Below are positions 8,543 through 19,532 of a DNA stretch of 64,000 nucleotides, one piece after another (the stretch's first letter is position 1; each line of letters begins with the position of its first letter). Source of the stretch: Microlunatus kandeliicorticis (GTDB lineage: Bacteria > Actinomycetota > Actinomycetes > Propionibacteriales > Propionibacteriaceae); contig NZ_JACGWT010000003.1 in assembly GCF_014137855.1 (NCBI RefSeq), forward strand, positions 310,001 to 374,000, read 5' to 3'. The notes below the pieces were generated by a model. The model saw nothing but the letters and a program-made list of their open reading frames with translations. It was not told the DNA's origin and ran no database searches. The position numbers and the translations under genes are program-made.

Positions 8543-9499
8543 TCAGCGGAGCTTCGGGTCGAGCGCGTCGCGGACCGCGTCGCCGAGCATGATGAAGGCC
8601 AGCACGGTGATCGACAGGAAGATCGACGGGAACAGCAGCATGTACGGCGCGGCCCGGACCAGCCCGATGCCCGAGGCGTTGGAGATGTCGATGCCCCACG
8701 AGATCGTCGGCGGCTGCAGGCCGATGCCGAGGAACGACAGCGTCGCCTCGACCCCGATGAAGACACCGAGGTTGATGGTGGCGATCACGATCACCGGGCC
8801 GAGGGCGTTGGGCAGGATGTGCCGGAAGATGATCCGTGGCCCGCTGGCGCCGAGGGCGCGCGCGGCCTGGATGTAGTCGCTCGGCTTGACCTGCAGCACG
8901 CTGGCCCGCATCACCCGCGCCGTCTGCGGCCAGGCGATGATGGTCAGCACCAGGATGATCTTGGCCACCATCTCGATGAACGGGTCACCCGGGTTGCTCG
9001 GGAAGGTGTAGAGGAACACCAGCCCGCCGAGCAGCAGCGGGAAGGCGAAGAAGATGTCGCCGATCCGCTGCAGCACCGCGTCGAGCCAGCCCCCGGCGTA
9101 CCCGGCGACCAGGCCGAAGAACCCGCCGATGATCAACGTGAACACCGCGGTGCCCAGACCGACCAGCACCGAGGCGCGGGCGCCGTGGATGGTGCGGGCG
9201 TAGATGTCGTAGCCCTGGTTGTCGATGCCGAAGATGTGCGCGCGGTTCGGCGGCGTCCGGGCGGTCGACAGGTTGGCGTAGGTCGGGTCGGTCGAGGTGA
9301 ACAGCTGCGGCACCACGGCCATCAGCACGATCAGCAGGATCAGCACGGCGGAGATCCAGAACAGCGGGTTGTGCCGCAGCTCGCGCCAGGCGTCGGCCCA
9401 CAGCGAGCGGCCACCGGCCACCGGGGTGTTGACCGCGCTGCCCCCGGCCCGGGCCGCCTCGTCGCGGGTCTCGGCGGTCAGCTGCTCGGTGTCAGTCAT
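8543..9499 (-). CDS. dppC: Peptide ABC transporter permease (DppC/OppC type)
   Basis: This 318-residue inner-membrane permease starts with a ~35-residue cytoplasmic lead, one TM helix (FWISAVLILLIVLMAVV), then the BPD_transp_1 domain with five further helices. The EAA loop that contacts the ATPases is ARALGASGPRIIFRHILPN. An N-terminal OppC-type segment (DPTYANLSTARTPPNRAHIFGIDNQG) is present. The ATG lies 8 bp inside the end of dppB. A 49-bp gap with its own ribosome-binding site separates it from dppD. Confidence 0.93.
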   Translation of the reverse strand: MTDTEQLTAETRDEAARAGGSAVNTPVAGGRSLWADAWRELRHNPLFWISAVLILLIVLMAVVPQLFTSTDPTYANLSTARTPPNRAHIFGIDNQGYDIYARTIHGARASVLVGLGTAVFTLIIGGFFGLVAGYAGGWLDAVLQRIGDIFFAFPLLLGGLVFLYTFPSNPGDPFIEMVAKIILVLTIIAWPQTARVMRASVLQVKPSDYIQAARALGASGPRIIFRHILPNALGPVIVIATINLGVFIGVEATLSFLGIGLQPPTISWGIDISNASGIGLVRAAPYMLLFPSIFLSITVLAFIMLGDAVRDALDPKLR

Positions 9500-10412
9500 T
9501 GCTGATCCTCGGGTCCAGGACCCCGTAGAGGAGGTCGACGATGAGGTTCATGACCAGGTAGACGACGACCAGGATCAGCACCGCGCCGACCACGGACTGG
9601 CCGTCCTTCTGGTTGATGCTGCGGAAGATGAAGTTGCCGATCCCGTTGACGTTGAAGATGCGCTCGGTGACGATCGCGCCGCCCATCAGCGAGCCGATGT
9701 CGGTGCCGATGAAGGTGACCACCGGGATCAGCGAGTTCCGCAGCGTGTGCACCGAGATCACCCGGGCGTTGGAGAGCCCCTTGGCCCGTGCCGTGCGGAC
9801 GTAGTCGGTGCGGAGGTTCTCCACCACGCTGTTGCGGGTCAGCCGGGAGATGTAGGCGACCGAGAGCGCGCCGAGCACGAACCCGGGCAACAAGAGCTCG
9901 TAGAGACTGCCCTGCCCGGCGGTCGGCGGGAACCACTCCAGCTTCACGCCGAACACCAGCTGGGCCAGGTTGCCGATCACGAAGACCGGGATGGAGATCA
10001 CCAGCAGGGTGCTGATCAGCACCAGGTTGTCGAGGAACCGGCCCTTCCGGATGCCGGCCAGCACGCCGGCGGCGACGCCGATGATCACCTCGCAGAGGAT
10101 CGCGATGACCGTCAGCTTGATCGTGGTCGGGTAGCGGATGGCCAGCTCGTGGGCCACCGGGTTCCCGTAGAAGCTGGTGCCCAGGTCACCCCGGAAGAGC
10201 TTGCCCAGGTAGTAGCCGTACTGGACCAGCAGCGGCTGGTCGAGGTGGTACTCGGCCCGGAACTTGGCGATGTAGCCCGGGGGGCACGGACGCTGTCCGC
10301 ACCGGCCGGCGGAGGGGTCGCCGAGCGCGAAGACCGCGGCGAACAGGATGAAGGTGGCGCCGAGCAGCACCGGGATCATCTGCAGAATGCGGCGGATCGT
10401 GTAACTGACCAC
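9492..10412 (-). CDS. dppB: Peptide ABC transporter permease (DppB/OppB type)
   Basis: This 306-residue permease has the usual N-terminal signature MVSYTIRRILQMIPVLLGA and a large external loop. That loop contains a CGQRPCPPGY insert with two cysteines typical of actinobacterial OppB. The EAA loop is ARAKGLSNARVISVHTLRN. The start is a GTG with GGGAGGATC about 6-7 nt upstream. It is preceded by a strong hairpin that separates it from dppA, so it is probably expressed at a lower level than the binding protein. Confidence 0.93.
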   Translation of the reverse strand: MVSYTIRRILQMIPVLLGATFILFAAVFALGDPSAGRCGQRPCPPGYIAKFRAEYHLDQPLLVQYGYYLGKLFRGDLGTSFYGNPVAHELAIRYPTTIKLTVIAILCEVIIGVAAGVLAGIRKGRFLDNLVLISTLLVISIPVFVIGNLAQLVFGVKLEWFPPTAGQGSLYELLLPGFVLGALSVAYISRLTRNSVVENLRTDYVRTARAKGLSNARVISVHTLRNSLIPVVTFIGTDIGSLMGGAIVTERIFNVNGIGNFIFRSINQKDGQSVVGAVLILVVVYLVMNLIVDLLYGVLDPRISND

Positions 10413-10459
10413 GCGGTGATCCTCCCGTCGATCTCGAGTGGTCGGCCGGCCCGCGAGAG

Positions 10460-10501
10460 CGGACCCACCCGCCGCCGAGGGTACGGCGGCGGGTGGGTCC
10501 G
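10460..10501 (-). terminator. Intercistronic hairpin between dppA and dppB
   Basis: A perfect 17-bp stem (10460-10476 paired with 10485-10501) closes an 8-nt loop. It lies between the dppA stop and the dppB ribosome-binding site. No U-tract follows on the minus strand. It most likely protects the dppA 3' end or partly terminates, which would give the excess of binding protein usual for ABC importers. Confidence 0.75.
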
Positions 10502-10534
10502 GTGTTCAGCGGTGTCCGGCCGGGGTGACCGGGG

Positions 10535-12166
10535 TCAGGACGACTTGACCGTGATGCTCGCGTAGTCGATCACGCCGAAGGCGTTGGTCTTGACGTTCTC
10601 GACCCGGTTCGACCAGCCGTAGGCGGCCTCGTCGTACCACTCGGGGACGGCGGGCATGTCCTGGACCAGGTACTGCTCGGCCTCCTGGTACAGCGTGTTG
10701 GCCTCCTCCTCGGTCGGCGCCGCCGCGGCCTGCGCGAGCTTGGCGTCGAACTTCGGGTTGTCGTAGGCGGTGTCGTTCGAGGCCGCGCCCTTAGCGTAGA
10801 TCGGGGCCAGGAAGTTCTCGATCGACGGGTAGTCCATCTGCCAGCCGCTGCGGAAGATGCCCTTGAGCTCACGCTTGTTCAGCTGGTCGCGCAGCGTCTT
10901 GAAGTCCGGCTCGCTCTTCGGCTGGCAGTCGATGCCCAGGGTGTTCTTGATCGAGTTGCAGACCGCGGTGGCCATCGGGCCGTGGCCGCCGTCCTGGTTG
11001 TAGGCGAAGGTCAGGGTGCCCTTGTAGCCCGGGGACTTGGCGTAGAGCGCCTTGGCCTCGGTCGGGTTGTACTCGCAGTACTGGCCGCAGGCGCCGGCCT
11101 TGTAGCCCTGCACCACCGGGGAGACGAAGCTGTCGGCCGGGGTCCGGGTGTTGTTGTAGATCTGCTTGACGATGGTGGCCCGGTCGACGGCCATCGAGAT
11201 GGCGTGCCGCAGGTTGACGTTCTTCAGCTGGCTGTCGATCGGCGAGAAGCCGAAGGCCTGGATGACGCCCTGCGGCTTGGTGCCGTTGCGGCCGTCGAGG
11301 TCGCTCTTCCACTGGTCACCGACCAGCTGGTCGGGCGGGATGATGTCGGTGACGTCGAGGTTGTTGGCCACCACGTCGGTGTAGGCCGCCGACGGGTCGT
11401 TGTAGATCCGGAAGTCGATCTTGTCGGTCTTGCCGGCCCACTTGCCCTGGTAGTTCGGGTTCTTGGTGAACACGTAGTCGGTGTCGTTGATCGAGCTGGC
11501 CTGGTAGGGGCCCGAGCTGATCGGCTTGGTCTTGTACGAGTCCGGGTTGGAGAAGAACGCCTCCGGCTGCGGCGAGAAGGCCGCGTAGCCGAGCCGCACC
11601 GGGAGGTTCGAGACCTTCTCGGAGGTGGTGATGGTGAACTCGGTGTCGCTCTTGACCTTGAGGCCCGAGAGCGTCTCCGCCTTCGGCTTCGCCTTGCACT
11701 CGTCGTCGGTGCACTGGGTGGCGGCGTAGCCCTCGATGGGCTCGAAGAAGTAGGAGCCCTGCTGGCCGTTCGGGCCGTAGGCGGTGTAGTTCCAGGCGTC
11801 GACGAAGCTCTTCGCGGTGATCGGCGTGCCGTCGGAGAACTTCTGCCCCGACTGGATCTTCACGTCGAAGTGCTGGTTGTCCTTGGTGTCGATCGCGGTG
11901 GCGAGGTCGAGCTCGGGCGCCGCGGTGTCGACGTTGTAGTGCACCAGCTTGCGGGTGATCAGGTCGAGCATGTTGCCACCGCAGACCTCGGCGGTGTTGC
12001 CACCGACCAGCGGGTTCTGCGGGGTGCAGCCCCGCACGGTGATCTCGTTGGCGGTGTTGCCGCTGTTGCCCGAACTGCTCGAACCGCCACCGCCACAGGC
12101 CGCCGCCGTCAGGGTGACGGCGATGATCCCGGCTGCGGCGGCCATCGCGCGAGAGCGTCCTCGCAT
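10535..12166 (-). CDS. dppA: Peptide ABC transporter substrate-binding lipoprotein (SBP family 5)
   Basis: This 543-residue extracytoplasmic binding protein is for peptides or similar solutes. The N-terminus is a lipoprotein signal with lipobox TAAAC at Cys24, followed by a Gly/Ser linker. The SBP_bac_5 fold is shown by the DGTPITAKSFVDAWNY region and PISSGPYQ. The ATG at 12166 is preceded by GGAGGAGG with a 6-nt spacer. The leader just upstream contains a GCGCCC/GGGCGC hairpin (12187-12205). It is the first gene of the dppABCDF operon, whose order and strand are complete here. Confidence 0.93.
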   Translation of the reverse strand: MRGRSRAMAAAAGIIAVTLTAAACGGGGSSSSGNSGNTANEITVRGCTPQNPLVGGNTAEVCGGNMLDLITRKLVHYNVDTAAPELDLATAIDTKDNQHFDVKIQSGQKFSDGTPITAKSFVDAWNYTAYGPNGQQGSYFFEPIEGYAATQCTDDECKAKPKAETLSGLKVKSDTEFTITTSEKVSNLPVRLGYAAFSPQPEAFFSNPDSYKTKPISSGPYQASSINDTDYVFTKNPNYQGKWAGKTDKIDFRIYNDPSAAYTDVVANNLDVTDIIPPDQLVGDQWKSDLDGRNGTKPQGVIQAFGFSPIDSQLKNVNLRHAISMAVDRATIVKQIYNNTRTPADSFVSPVVQGYKAGACGQYCEYNPTEAKALYAKSPGYKGTLTFAYNQDGGHGPMATAVCNSIKNTLGIDCQPKSEPDFKTLRDQLNKRELKGIFRSGWQMDYPSIENFLAPIYAKGAASNDTAYDNPKFDAKLAQAAAAPTEEEANTLYQEAEQYLVQDMPAVPEWYDEAAYGWSNRVENVKTNAFGVIDYASITVKSS

Positions 12167-12391
12167 GCGTGTCCTCCTCCAGGGTTGCGCCCCTTCTGCG
12201 GGCGCACGGGTGCACGGCCGAGCTCGTTGGTGTGGCCGACGTCGTGCCTGAACCGCTCATTTCTAACGGCAAGCACCGCCGCGGAGCAAGGCGGCCGGGT
12301 GGGGCCCGGCCCGACGAAACGCGATTGTGACCTGCCGGCAACCCCGACGATTTCGCCCGCCGGGGCACCCTCACCGCAGATCTTCGCGCGT

Positions 12392-14881
<2,490 letters not shown>

Positions 14882-14965
14882 GTCCGCCAACCTAGTGGAA
14901 CCGCTCGCGCCGACGCGGCGGCCGGCCCCGGACACGGGTGAGCGCGCCCGGCGGCGGATGACACG

Positions 14966-16222
14966 ATGACGCCCGTGCCGAACCCGACCGCAGCTGTCGA
15001 CGTCCACCGGTTGTCGAGCGAGGACTCCGCCGTCCGCGACCGGCTGGCCGGGGAGGCGTTCGGGATGCCGACGACGCCGCCCACGCCCCCGCCCGCCGCC
15101 GGCGGCGCGGACGCCCCACCTCCCGAGCCCGAGCGGCCCCGACCCGGACGGCGGGACTGGGGTGCCTTCGTCGACGGGCGCCTGGCCGGGATCGCCACCG
15201 ACCGGGCCTACGACGTCTGGTTCGGCGGGCGCCTGGTGCCGACCAGCGGGATCGCCGGGGTGGCCATCGGCGCCGAGGACCGCGGCCGCGGACTGCTCCG
15301 GCCGCTGCTGGGGACGCTGCTGGCCGACGCCCGCGTGCGCGGCGCGGTGCTCTCGACCCTGCACCCGTCGGCGACCCGGATCTATCGCGGGCTGGGCTAC
15401 GAGGTGGTCGGCGAGTTCCGGGTGGCCCGGGTGCCGGCCTGGGCGGTCGGACAGGTCCGACCGGACCCGGAGGTGTCGGTGCGTCGGGCCACCGCCGAGG
15501 ATGTCCCGGCGATCCGCGAGCAGTACGACCGCTGGGCCCGTGGCTACAGCGGGCCGCTGAGCCGGCGCGGCGAGTCCTACGACCCGACGGTCGAGTCCGA
15601 CCCGGGGTCGGTGCTGGCCGACACCACCGCGGTCAGTGTCGCGGTCGACGCCGACGGACGGGTCTGTGGATACACCAACTGGGACCGCGGGGGCGGCGAC
15701 CAGGGCGCGCTGGCCGTGGTCGACCTGATCGCCGAGCGGCCCGAGGCCTACCGGTCGCTGCTGGCCTCCGTCGGGTCGTTCTCCAGCGTGGTCTCGCACG
15801 TCAGCTTCGAGACCTCCGGGCTCGACCCGCTCCGCGCGCTGCTGCCCACCTCGCACTGGGAGGTGGTGCGCAACGACCCGCACATGCTGCGGATCCTCGA
15901 CGTGGTCGGGGCGGTGCAGGCGCGCGGCTACCTGGCCGGGCTGCGGACCGAGATCGCCTTCGCGGTGGCCGGGGACGCGCTCGGGGTGCTCGACGGCGGC
16001 TACCGGGTCACGGTGGCCGACGGCGAGGCGCACGCCGAAGCGGTGCCGGTCACGGACGGGTTGCCGGTCTTCGCGCCGCGCGGGCTGTCGCTCGCCTACG
16101 CCGGCACGCAGCCGGCCAGCCAGCTGCGCAGCCTCGGTCTGCTGACCGGTCCGGACGACACCGACGCGCTGATCGACGCGACCTTCGCCGGGCCGCCGTT
16201 CCACATCAAGGACTTCTTCTAG
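14966..16222 (+). CDS. Eis-like GNAT N-acetyltransferase
   Basis: This 418-residue protein has the Eis layout: an N-terminal GNAT domain, a second GNAT-like half and a C-terminal SCP2-like domain. The acetyl-CoA loop is GAEDRGRGLLRPLLG, followed by STLHPSATRIYRGLGYE. The chain ends in DFF; in Eis the terminal Phe carboxylate acts in catalysis. Eis proteins acetylate amines, including aminoglycosides and protein lysines, but the substrate here is unknown. An unusual Pro/Gly-rich insert (PTTPPTPPPAAGGADAPPPE) occupies residues ~36-55. Confidence 0.88.
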   Translation: MTPVPNPTAAVDVHRLSSEDSAVRDRLAGEAFGMPTTPPTPPPAAGGADAPPPEPERPRPGRRDWGAFVDGRLAGIATDRAYDVWFGGRLVPTSGIAGVAIGAEDRGRGLLRPLLGTLLADARVRGAVLSTLHPSATRIYRGLGYEVVGEFRVARVPAWAVGQVRPDPEVSVRRATAEDVPAIREQYDRWARGYSGPLSRRGESYDPTVESDPGSVLADTTAVSVAVDADGRVCGYTNWDRGGGDQGALAVVDLIAERPEAYRSLLASVGSFSSVVSHVSFETSGLDPLRALLPTSHWEVVRNDPHMLRILDVVGAVQARGYLAGLRTEIAFAVAGDALGVLDGGYRVTVADGEAHAEAVPVTDGLPVFAPRGLSLAYAGTQPASQLRSLGLLTGPDDTDALIDATFAGPPFHIKDFF

Positions 16223-16266
16223 ACCGGGACTTCCTCCAGCACCGGGACTTAGTCCGGACCGGGACT
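16223..16266. promoter_or_regulatory. Three direct repeats of ACCGGGACT upstream of the DUF427 gene
   Basis: ACCGGGACT(T) occurs at 16223, 16241 and 16258, spaced 17-18 bp, in the 108-bp gap before the DUF427 gene. The middle copy is also part of a near-palindrome, CCGGGACTTAGTCCGG (16242-16257). The regular spacing is compatible with a multi-site operator. Duplication without function is the alternative. Confidence 0.35.
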
Positions 16267-16330
16267 GTGCGGAGCGACGTGGGCGTTACACCGGCGTGGC
16301 GATGACCGCCACCCACGAGAGGAGCACGCG

Positions 16331-16699
16331 ATGAGCAGCACCCACCGGGAACCGGGTCCCGACCACCCGATCACCGTCGAGCCGAGCCCGGCGCACGTCA
16401 CCGTCCGGGTCGGCGACACCGTGATCGCCGACAGCACCCGAACCCTGGCGCTGCAGGAGGCCAGCTATCCGGTGGTGCACTACGTCCCGCTCGACGACGT
16501 CGACCAGGAGCTGCTGACCCCGACCGACACCGTCACGCACTGCCCCTACAAGGGCGACGCGAGCTACTGGACGGTCCGCGCCGACGACACCACGGTCGAC
16601 GACGCGCTCTGGGGTTACCAGCACCCCTACCCCGCCGTCGCCGCCATCGCCGGCCACGTCGCCTTCTACCCCGACCGGGTCCAGATCACCGTCGCCTGA
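16331..16699 (+). CDS. DUF427 domain protein
   Basis: This 122-residue single-domain protein has the DUF427 hallmarks LALQEASYPVVHYVPLDDV, THCPYKGDASYWTV and the late AIAGHVAFYP strand. The biochemical role of this beta-barrel family is not established. AGAGGAG lies 6-7 nt before the ATG. It follows the Eis-like gene on the same strand but has its own spacer with direct repeats. A REP cluster and then a convergent CNNM gene follow. Confidence 0.9.
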   Translation: MSSTHREPGPDHPITVEPSPAHVTVRVGDTVIADSTRTLALQEASYPVVHYVPLDDVDQELLTPTDTVTHCPYKGDASYWTVRADDTTVDDALWGYQHPYPAVAAIAGHVAFYPDRVQITVA

Positions 16700-16705
16700 C
16701 CGCGC

Positions 16706-16865
16706 GCCGAGCCTGTCGAGGGGCGTCGAGCCACGGTGCCCTGAGCCCGTCGCAGGGCACGCCACTCGCGCTTCGACAAGCTCAGCGCACGGACTGGAGA
16801 ACGGTGCCCTGAGCCTGTTCGAAGGGCGATGAACCACGTGCCCTGAGCCTGTCGAAGGGCAGAGC
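16706..16865. repeat. REP-like palindromic element cluster 1 (convergent junction DUF427/CNNM)
   Basis: At least four palindromic units lie here: GCCCT...AGGGC at 16738-16758, GCGCT...AGCGC at 16768-16788, and GCCCT...AGGGC at 16806-16827 and 16840-16860. A degenerate fifth starts at about 16709. Each has a core of about 11 nt, GAGCCTGTCGA or its complement. The stem varies while remaining self-complementary. No gene is seen in the region. Confidence 0.85.
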
Positions 16866-17918
16866 TCAGGCGGTGGTGGTCGCCGGACCCGCCTGGTCGC
16901 GGATCTCGCCGACCAGCCGCTCGAGGACGTCCTCCAGCATCACCACCCCGGTCACCTCCCCGCGGACGTCGGCCACCCGGGCCACGTGCGCGCCGCGGCG
17001 TTGCATGATCTGCAGCGCCTCGGCCAGCGAGGCGCGGCCGGGGACCGTGGCCAGCGGGCGGATCCGCTTCTCGGGGACCGGCGTCGTCCGGGCGGTCTCG
17101 TCGACCTCGAGCACGTCCTTGAGGTGCAGATAGCCGCTGAGCTCGCCGTCCTCGGCGCGGACCGGGAACCGCGACCAGCCGGTCCGGGCCGACAGCTGCT
17201 CGACCTCGGCCGGGGTCACCCCCCGGGCCACGGTGACCAGCGACTCCGGGTCGAGCTGCACCGAGGTGGCGGTGCTGCTCTCGAACTGCAGCGCACCGGT
17301 GAGCAGCCCGTACTCGTGCTCGTCGAGGACGCCCTCGCGCCGGGACTCCTCGACCATCCCGGCGACCTCCTCCTGGGTGAAGGTCGAGCCGACCTCGTCC
17401 TTGGGCTCCACCCGGAACAGCCGCATCGCCGTGTTGGCCACCGCGTTGAGCGCGACCACCACCGGCTTGACCACGATCACCACCACCCGCATGAACGGGC
17501 CGAGCACCAGCGCGGCGCGCTCGGGACCGACCAGCGCGAGGTTCTTCGGCACCATCTCGCCGAGCACGACGTGCGCCCACACCACCAGCGCGGTGGCCAG
17601 CACCAGCGCGATCGGGTGGACGAACGACTCCGGCACCCCGGCCGCGGCGAACAGCGGCTCGATGGCGTGCGCGATCACCGGTTCGGAGACCGCGCCGAGC
17701 GCCAGCGTGCAGACGGTGATGCCGAGCTGGGCGGCCGCCATCACCTGGCTGACCTCCTCCATCGCCTTGAGCGTCGACCGCGCCCGGCGCGATCCCCGCT
17801 CGGCGAGTGGTTCGATCCGCGCCCGGCGGGCCGAGACCAGCGCGAACTCCGAGCCGACGAACAGCGCGTTGAGCGCGAGCAGCACGACGGTCAGCAGCAG
17901 GCCGAGGACCCCGTTCAC
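16866..17918 (-). CDS. CNNM/CBS-domain membrane protein (hemolysin C-like family)
   Basis: This 350-residue protein has an N-terminal DUF21/CNNM domain with 3-4 helices (LLLTVVLLALNALFVGSEFALVSARR, broken by the E of GSEFA), the motif VLGEMVPKNLAL, and then a CBS pair (about residues 205-340). No C-terminal CorC/HlyC domain is present. CNNM proteins are thought to export or sense divalent cations such as Mg2+ or Co2+. The GTG start overlaps the upstream CNNM gene by 4 bp, so the two probably form one membrane complex. Confidence 0.88.
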   Translation of the reverse strand: MNGVLGLLLTVVLLALNALFVGSEFALVSARRARIEPLAERGSRRARSTLKAMEEVSQVMAAAQLGITVCTLALGAVSEPVIAHAIEPLFAAAGVPESFVHPIALVLATALVVWAHVVLGEMVPKNLALVGPERAALVLGPFMRVVVIVVKPVVVALNAVANTAMRLFRVEPKDEVGSTFTQEEVAGMVEESRREGVLDEHEYGLLTGALQFESSTATSVQLDPESLVTVARGVTPAEVEQLSARTGWSRFPVRAEDGELSGYLHLKDVLEVDETARTTPVPEKRIRPLATVPGRASLAEALQIMQRRGAHVARVADVRGEVTGVVMLEDVLERLVGEIRDQAGPATTTA

Positions 17919-19453
17919 GACCGGCTCCCCTCGCCGGCGCGGCCGGTTCGGTCCGACGCGCCGAGCCGTCCCGCGGCCGCGGGCTCCCGCTCCGCGGTCC
18001 GGCCGGCACGGTGGCCGGCGGTGTGGTCGACGGTGTGGTCGACGGTGTGGTCGGCACGGTCGTGGTGGCGGTCACCGCGACGCCCGGAGGCCTCGGGGGC
18101 CTCCTCGACCAGCACGCCCACCCGGTCGAGCCGGCGACGGTCCAGGCGCTCGGCCCGCAACCGCACGGCGACCTCGATCCGGGCCGGTTCGTCGGGGTCC
18201 GGGTCCGGGATGGTGCCGGTGAGCCGGACCTCGTCTCCCACGGCCGGCAACCGCCCGAGCCGCTCGGTGAACAACCCGGCGATGGTGTCGGAGTGCTCGC
18301 CGTCGGGCAGCCGGACCCCGGTGTGGGCGCCGATCTCGTCCGGGCGGAGCAGTCCGGAGACGCTCCAGCCGCCCTCGGGAAGCAGGCGGATCGAGGCGAT
18401 CACCCGGTCGTGCTCGTCGGCGATCTCGCCGACGATCTCCTCGACCAGGTCCTCCAGCGTGACGATGCCGTGGGTGCCGCCGTACTCGTCGACCACCAGT
18501 GCCATCTGCAGCCCCTGCTGGCGGAGGACCGCAAGCAGCGGGTCCAGCTCCATCGTGTCGGGCACCAGCGTCGGCGGGACCGCGAGCTCGGCCACGGTGA
18601 CCTCGGCCCGACGTTCGGCAGGGACGGCGACCGCTGCCTTGACGTGGGCGATGCCGATCACGTCGTCGTGCCCGGTGCCGGCCACCGGGAACCGGGAGTA
18701 GCCGGTGGACCGGGTCAGCGCGATCAGGTCGGCGGCGGTGTCGGTGCCCTCGGCGAACCGGACCTTCACCCGCGGCACGCAGACGTCGGCTGCGGTCCGG
18801 TCGCCGAAGGCGATGCTGCGGTCGAGGAGGGTGGCCGTGGTCTCCTGCAGTGCGCCCTCGACCGCCGAGCGGCGGACCAGCGACTGCAGCTCGTCGGGCG
18901 TCCGGGTCGAGCGCAGCTCCTCCTGCGGCTCGACGCCCAGGCCGCGGAGGATCGCGTTGGCGGCACCGTTGAGGAACCGGATCGGCCAGGCCATCACCGC
19001 GGTGAACGCCCGCATCGCCCGCTGGGTGGCGCGGGCGGTCTGCAACGGCAGGGCGATGGCGAAGTTCTTGGGGATCAGCTCGCCGAGCAGCATCGTGACC
19101 AGGGTGCTCACCACCAGCGCGACCGCGATGGCGATCCCCGAGACCGCCGTCGGGTCGAGCACCCCGATCGACGAGAGGGCGGGTTCGAGCAGCGAGGCGA
19201 GCGCCGGTTCCGACAGGTAGCCGATCACCAGGTTGGTCAGGGTGATCCCGAGCTGGGCCCCGCTGAGCTGGGTGGAGAGCGACCGGAGCCCGGCGAGCAG
19301 TCCCTCGGACGCACGGTCACCGTCGCGGGCGGCCCGCTCGACCACCCCGCGATCGACGGTCACGAACGAGAACTCCGCGGCCACGAACACACCGCAGGCC
19401 AGCATGAGCAGGACGGAGACGCCGAGCAGCACGAACTCGGTGAGCAAGGCCAC
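17915..19453 (-). CDS. CNNM/CBS/CorC_HlyC membrane protein with His-Asp repeat tail
   Basis: This 512-residue protein has the CNNM domain (GAQLGITLTNLVIGYLSEPA, LLGELIPKNFAI), a CBS pair with VDEYGGTHGIVTLEDLVEEI, and a CorC_HlyC domain. The last ~75 residues are low-complexity, including DHTVDHTVDHTAGH, encoded by a 15-bp tandem repeat near 18015-18060. A tail of His/Asp residues on a divalent-cation protein suggests metal binding, which is inference. The listed GTG has AGGA directly against it; an in-frame TTG at 19447 is spaced 5 nt from AGGAG and may be the true start. Confidence 0.9.
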   Translation of the reverse strand: MALLTEFVLLGVSVLLMLACGVFVAAEFSFVTVDRGVVERAARDGDRASEGLLAGLRSLSTQLSGAQLGITLTNLVIGYLSEPALASLLEPALSSIGVLDPTAVSGIAIAVALVVSTLVTMLLGELIPKNFAIALPLQTARATQRAMRAFTAVMAWPIRFLNGAANAILRGLGVEPQEELRSTRTPDELQSLVRRSAVEGALQETTATLLDRSIAFGDRTAADVCVPRVKVRFAEGTDTAADLIALTRSTGYSRFPVAGTGHDDVIGIAHVKAAVAVPAERRAEVTVAELAVPPTLVPDTMELDPLLAVLRQQGLQMALVVDEYGGTHGIVTLEDLVEEIVGEIADEHDRVIASIRLLPEGGWSVSGLLRPDEIGAHTGVRLPDGEHSDTIAGLFTERLGRLPAVGDEVRLTGTIPDPDPDEPARIEVAVRLRAERLDRRRLDRVGVLVEEAPEASGRRGDRHHDRADHTVDHTVDHTAGHRAGRTAEREPAAAGRLGASDRTGRAGEGSRS

Positions 19454-19532
19454 TCCTGGACGTGGTCTCGACGACGGGTGAGCGAAGGAGTCTAGCCGGG
19501 CCGGGCGGCCGCCCCGACTGTCCGAGGCGGGG

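Noticed and set aside
14882-16204. Upstream extension of the pepN frame, antisense to the Eis-like gene
   Set aside because: No M1 similarity before the ATG at 14881, while the opposite strand encodes a complete Eis-type protein.
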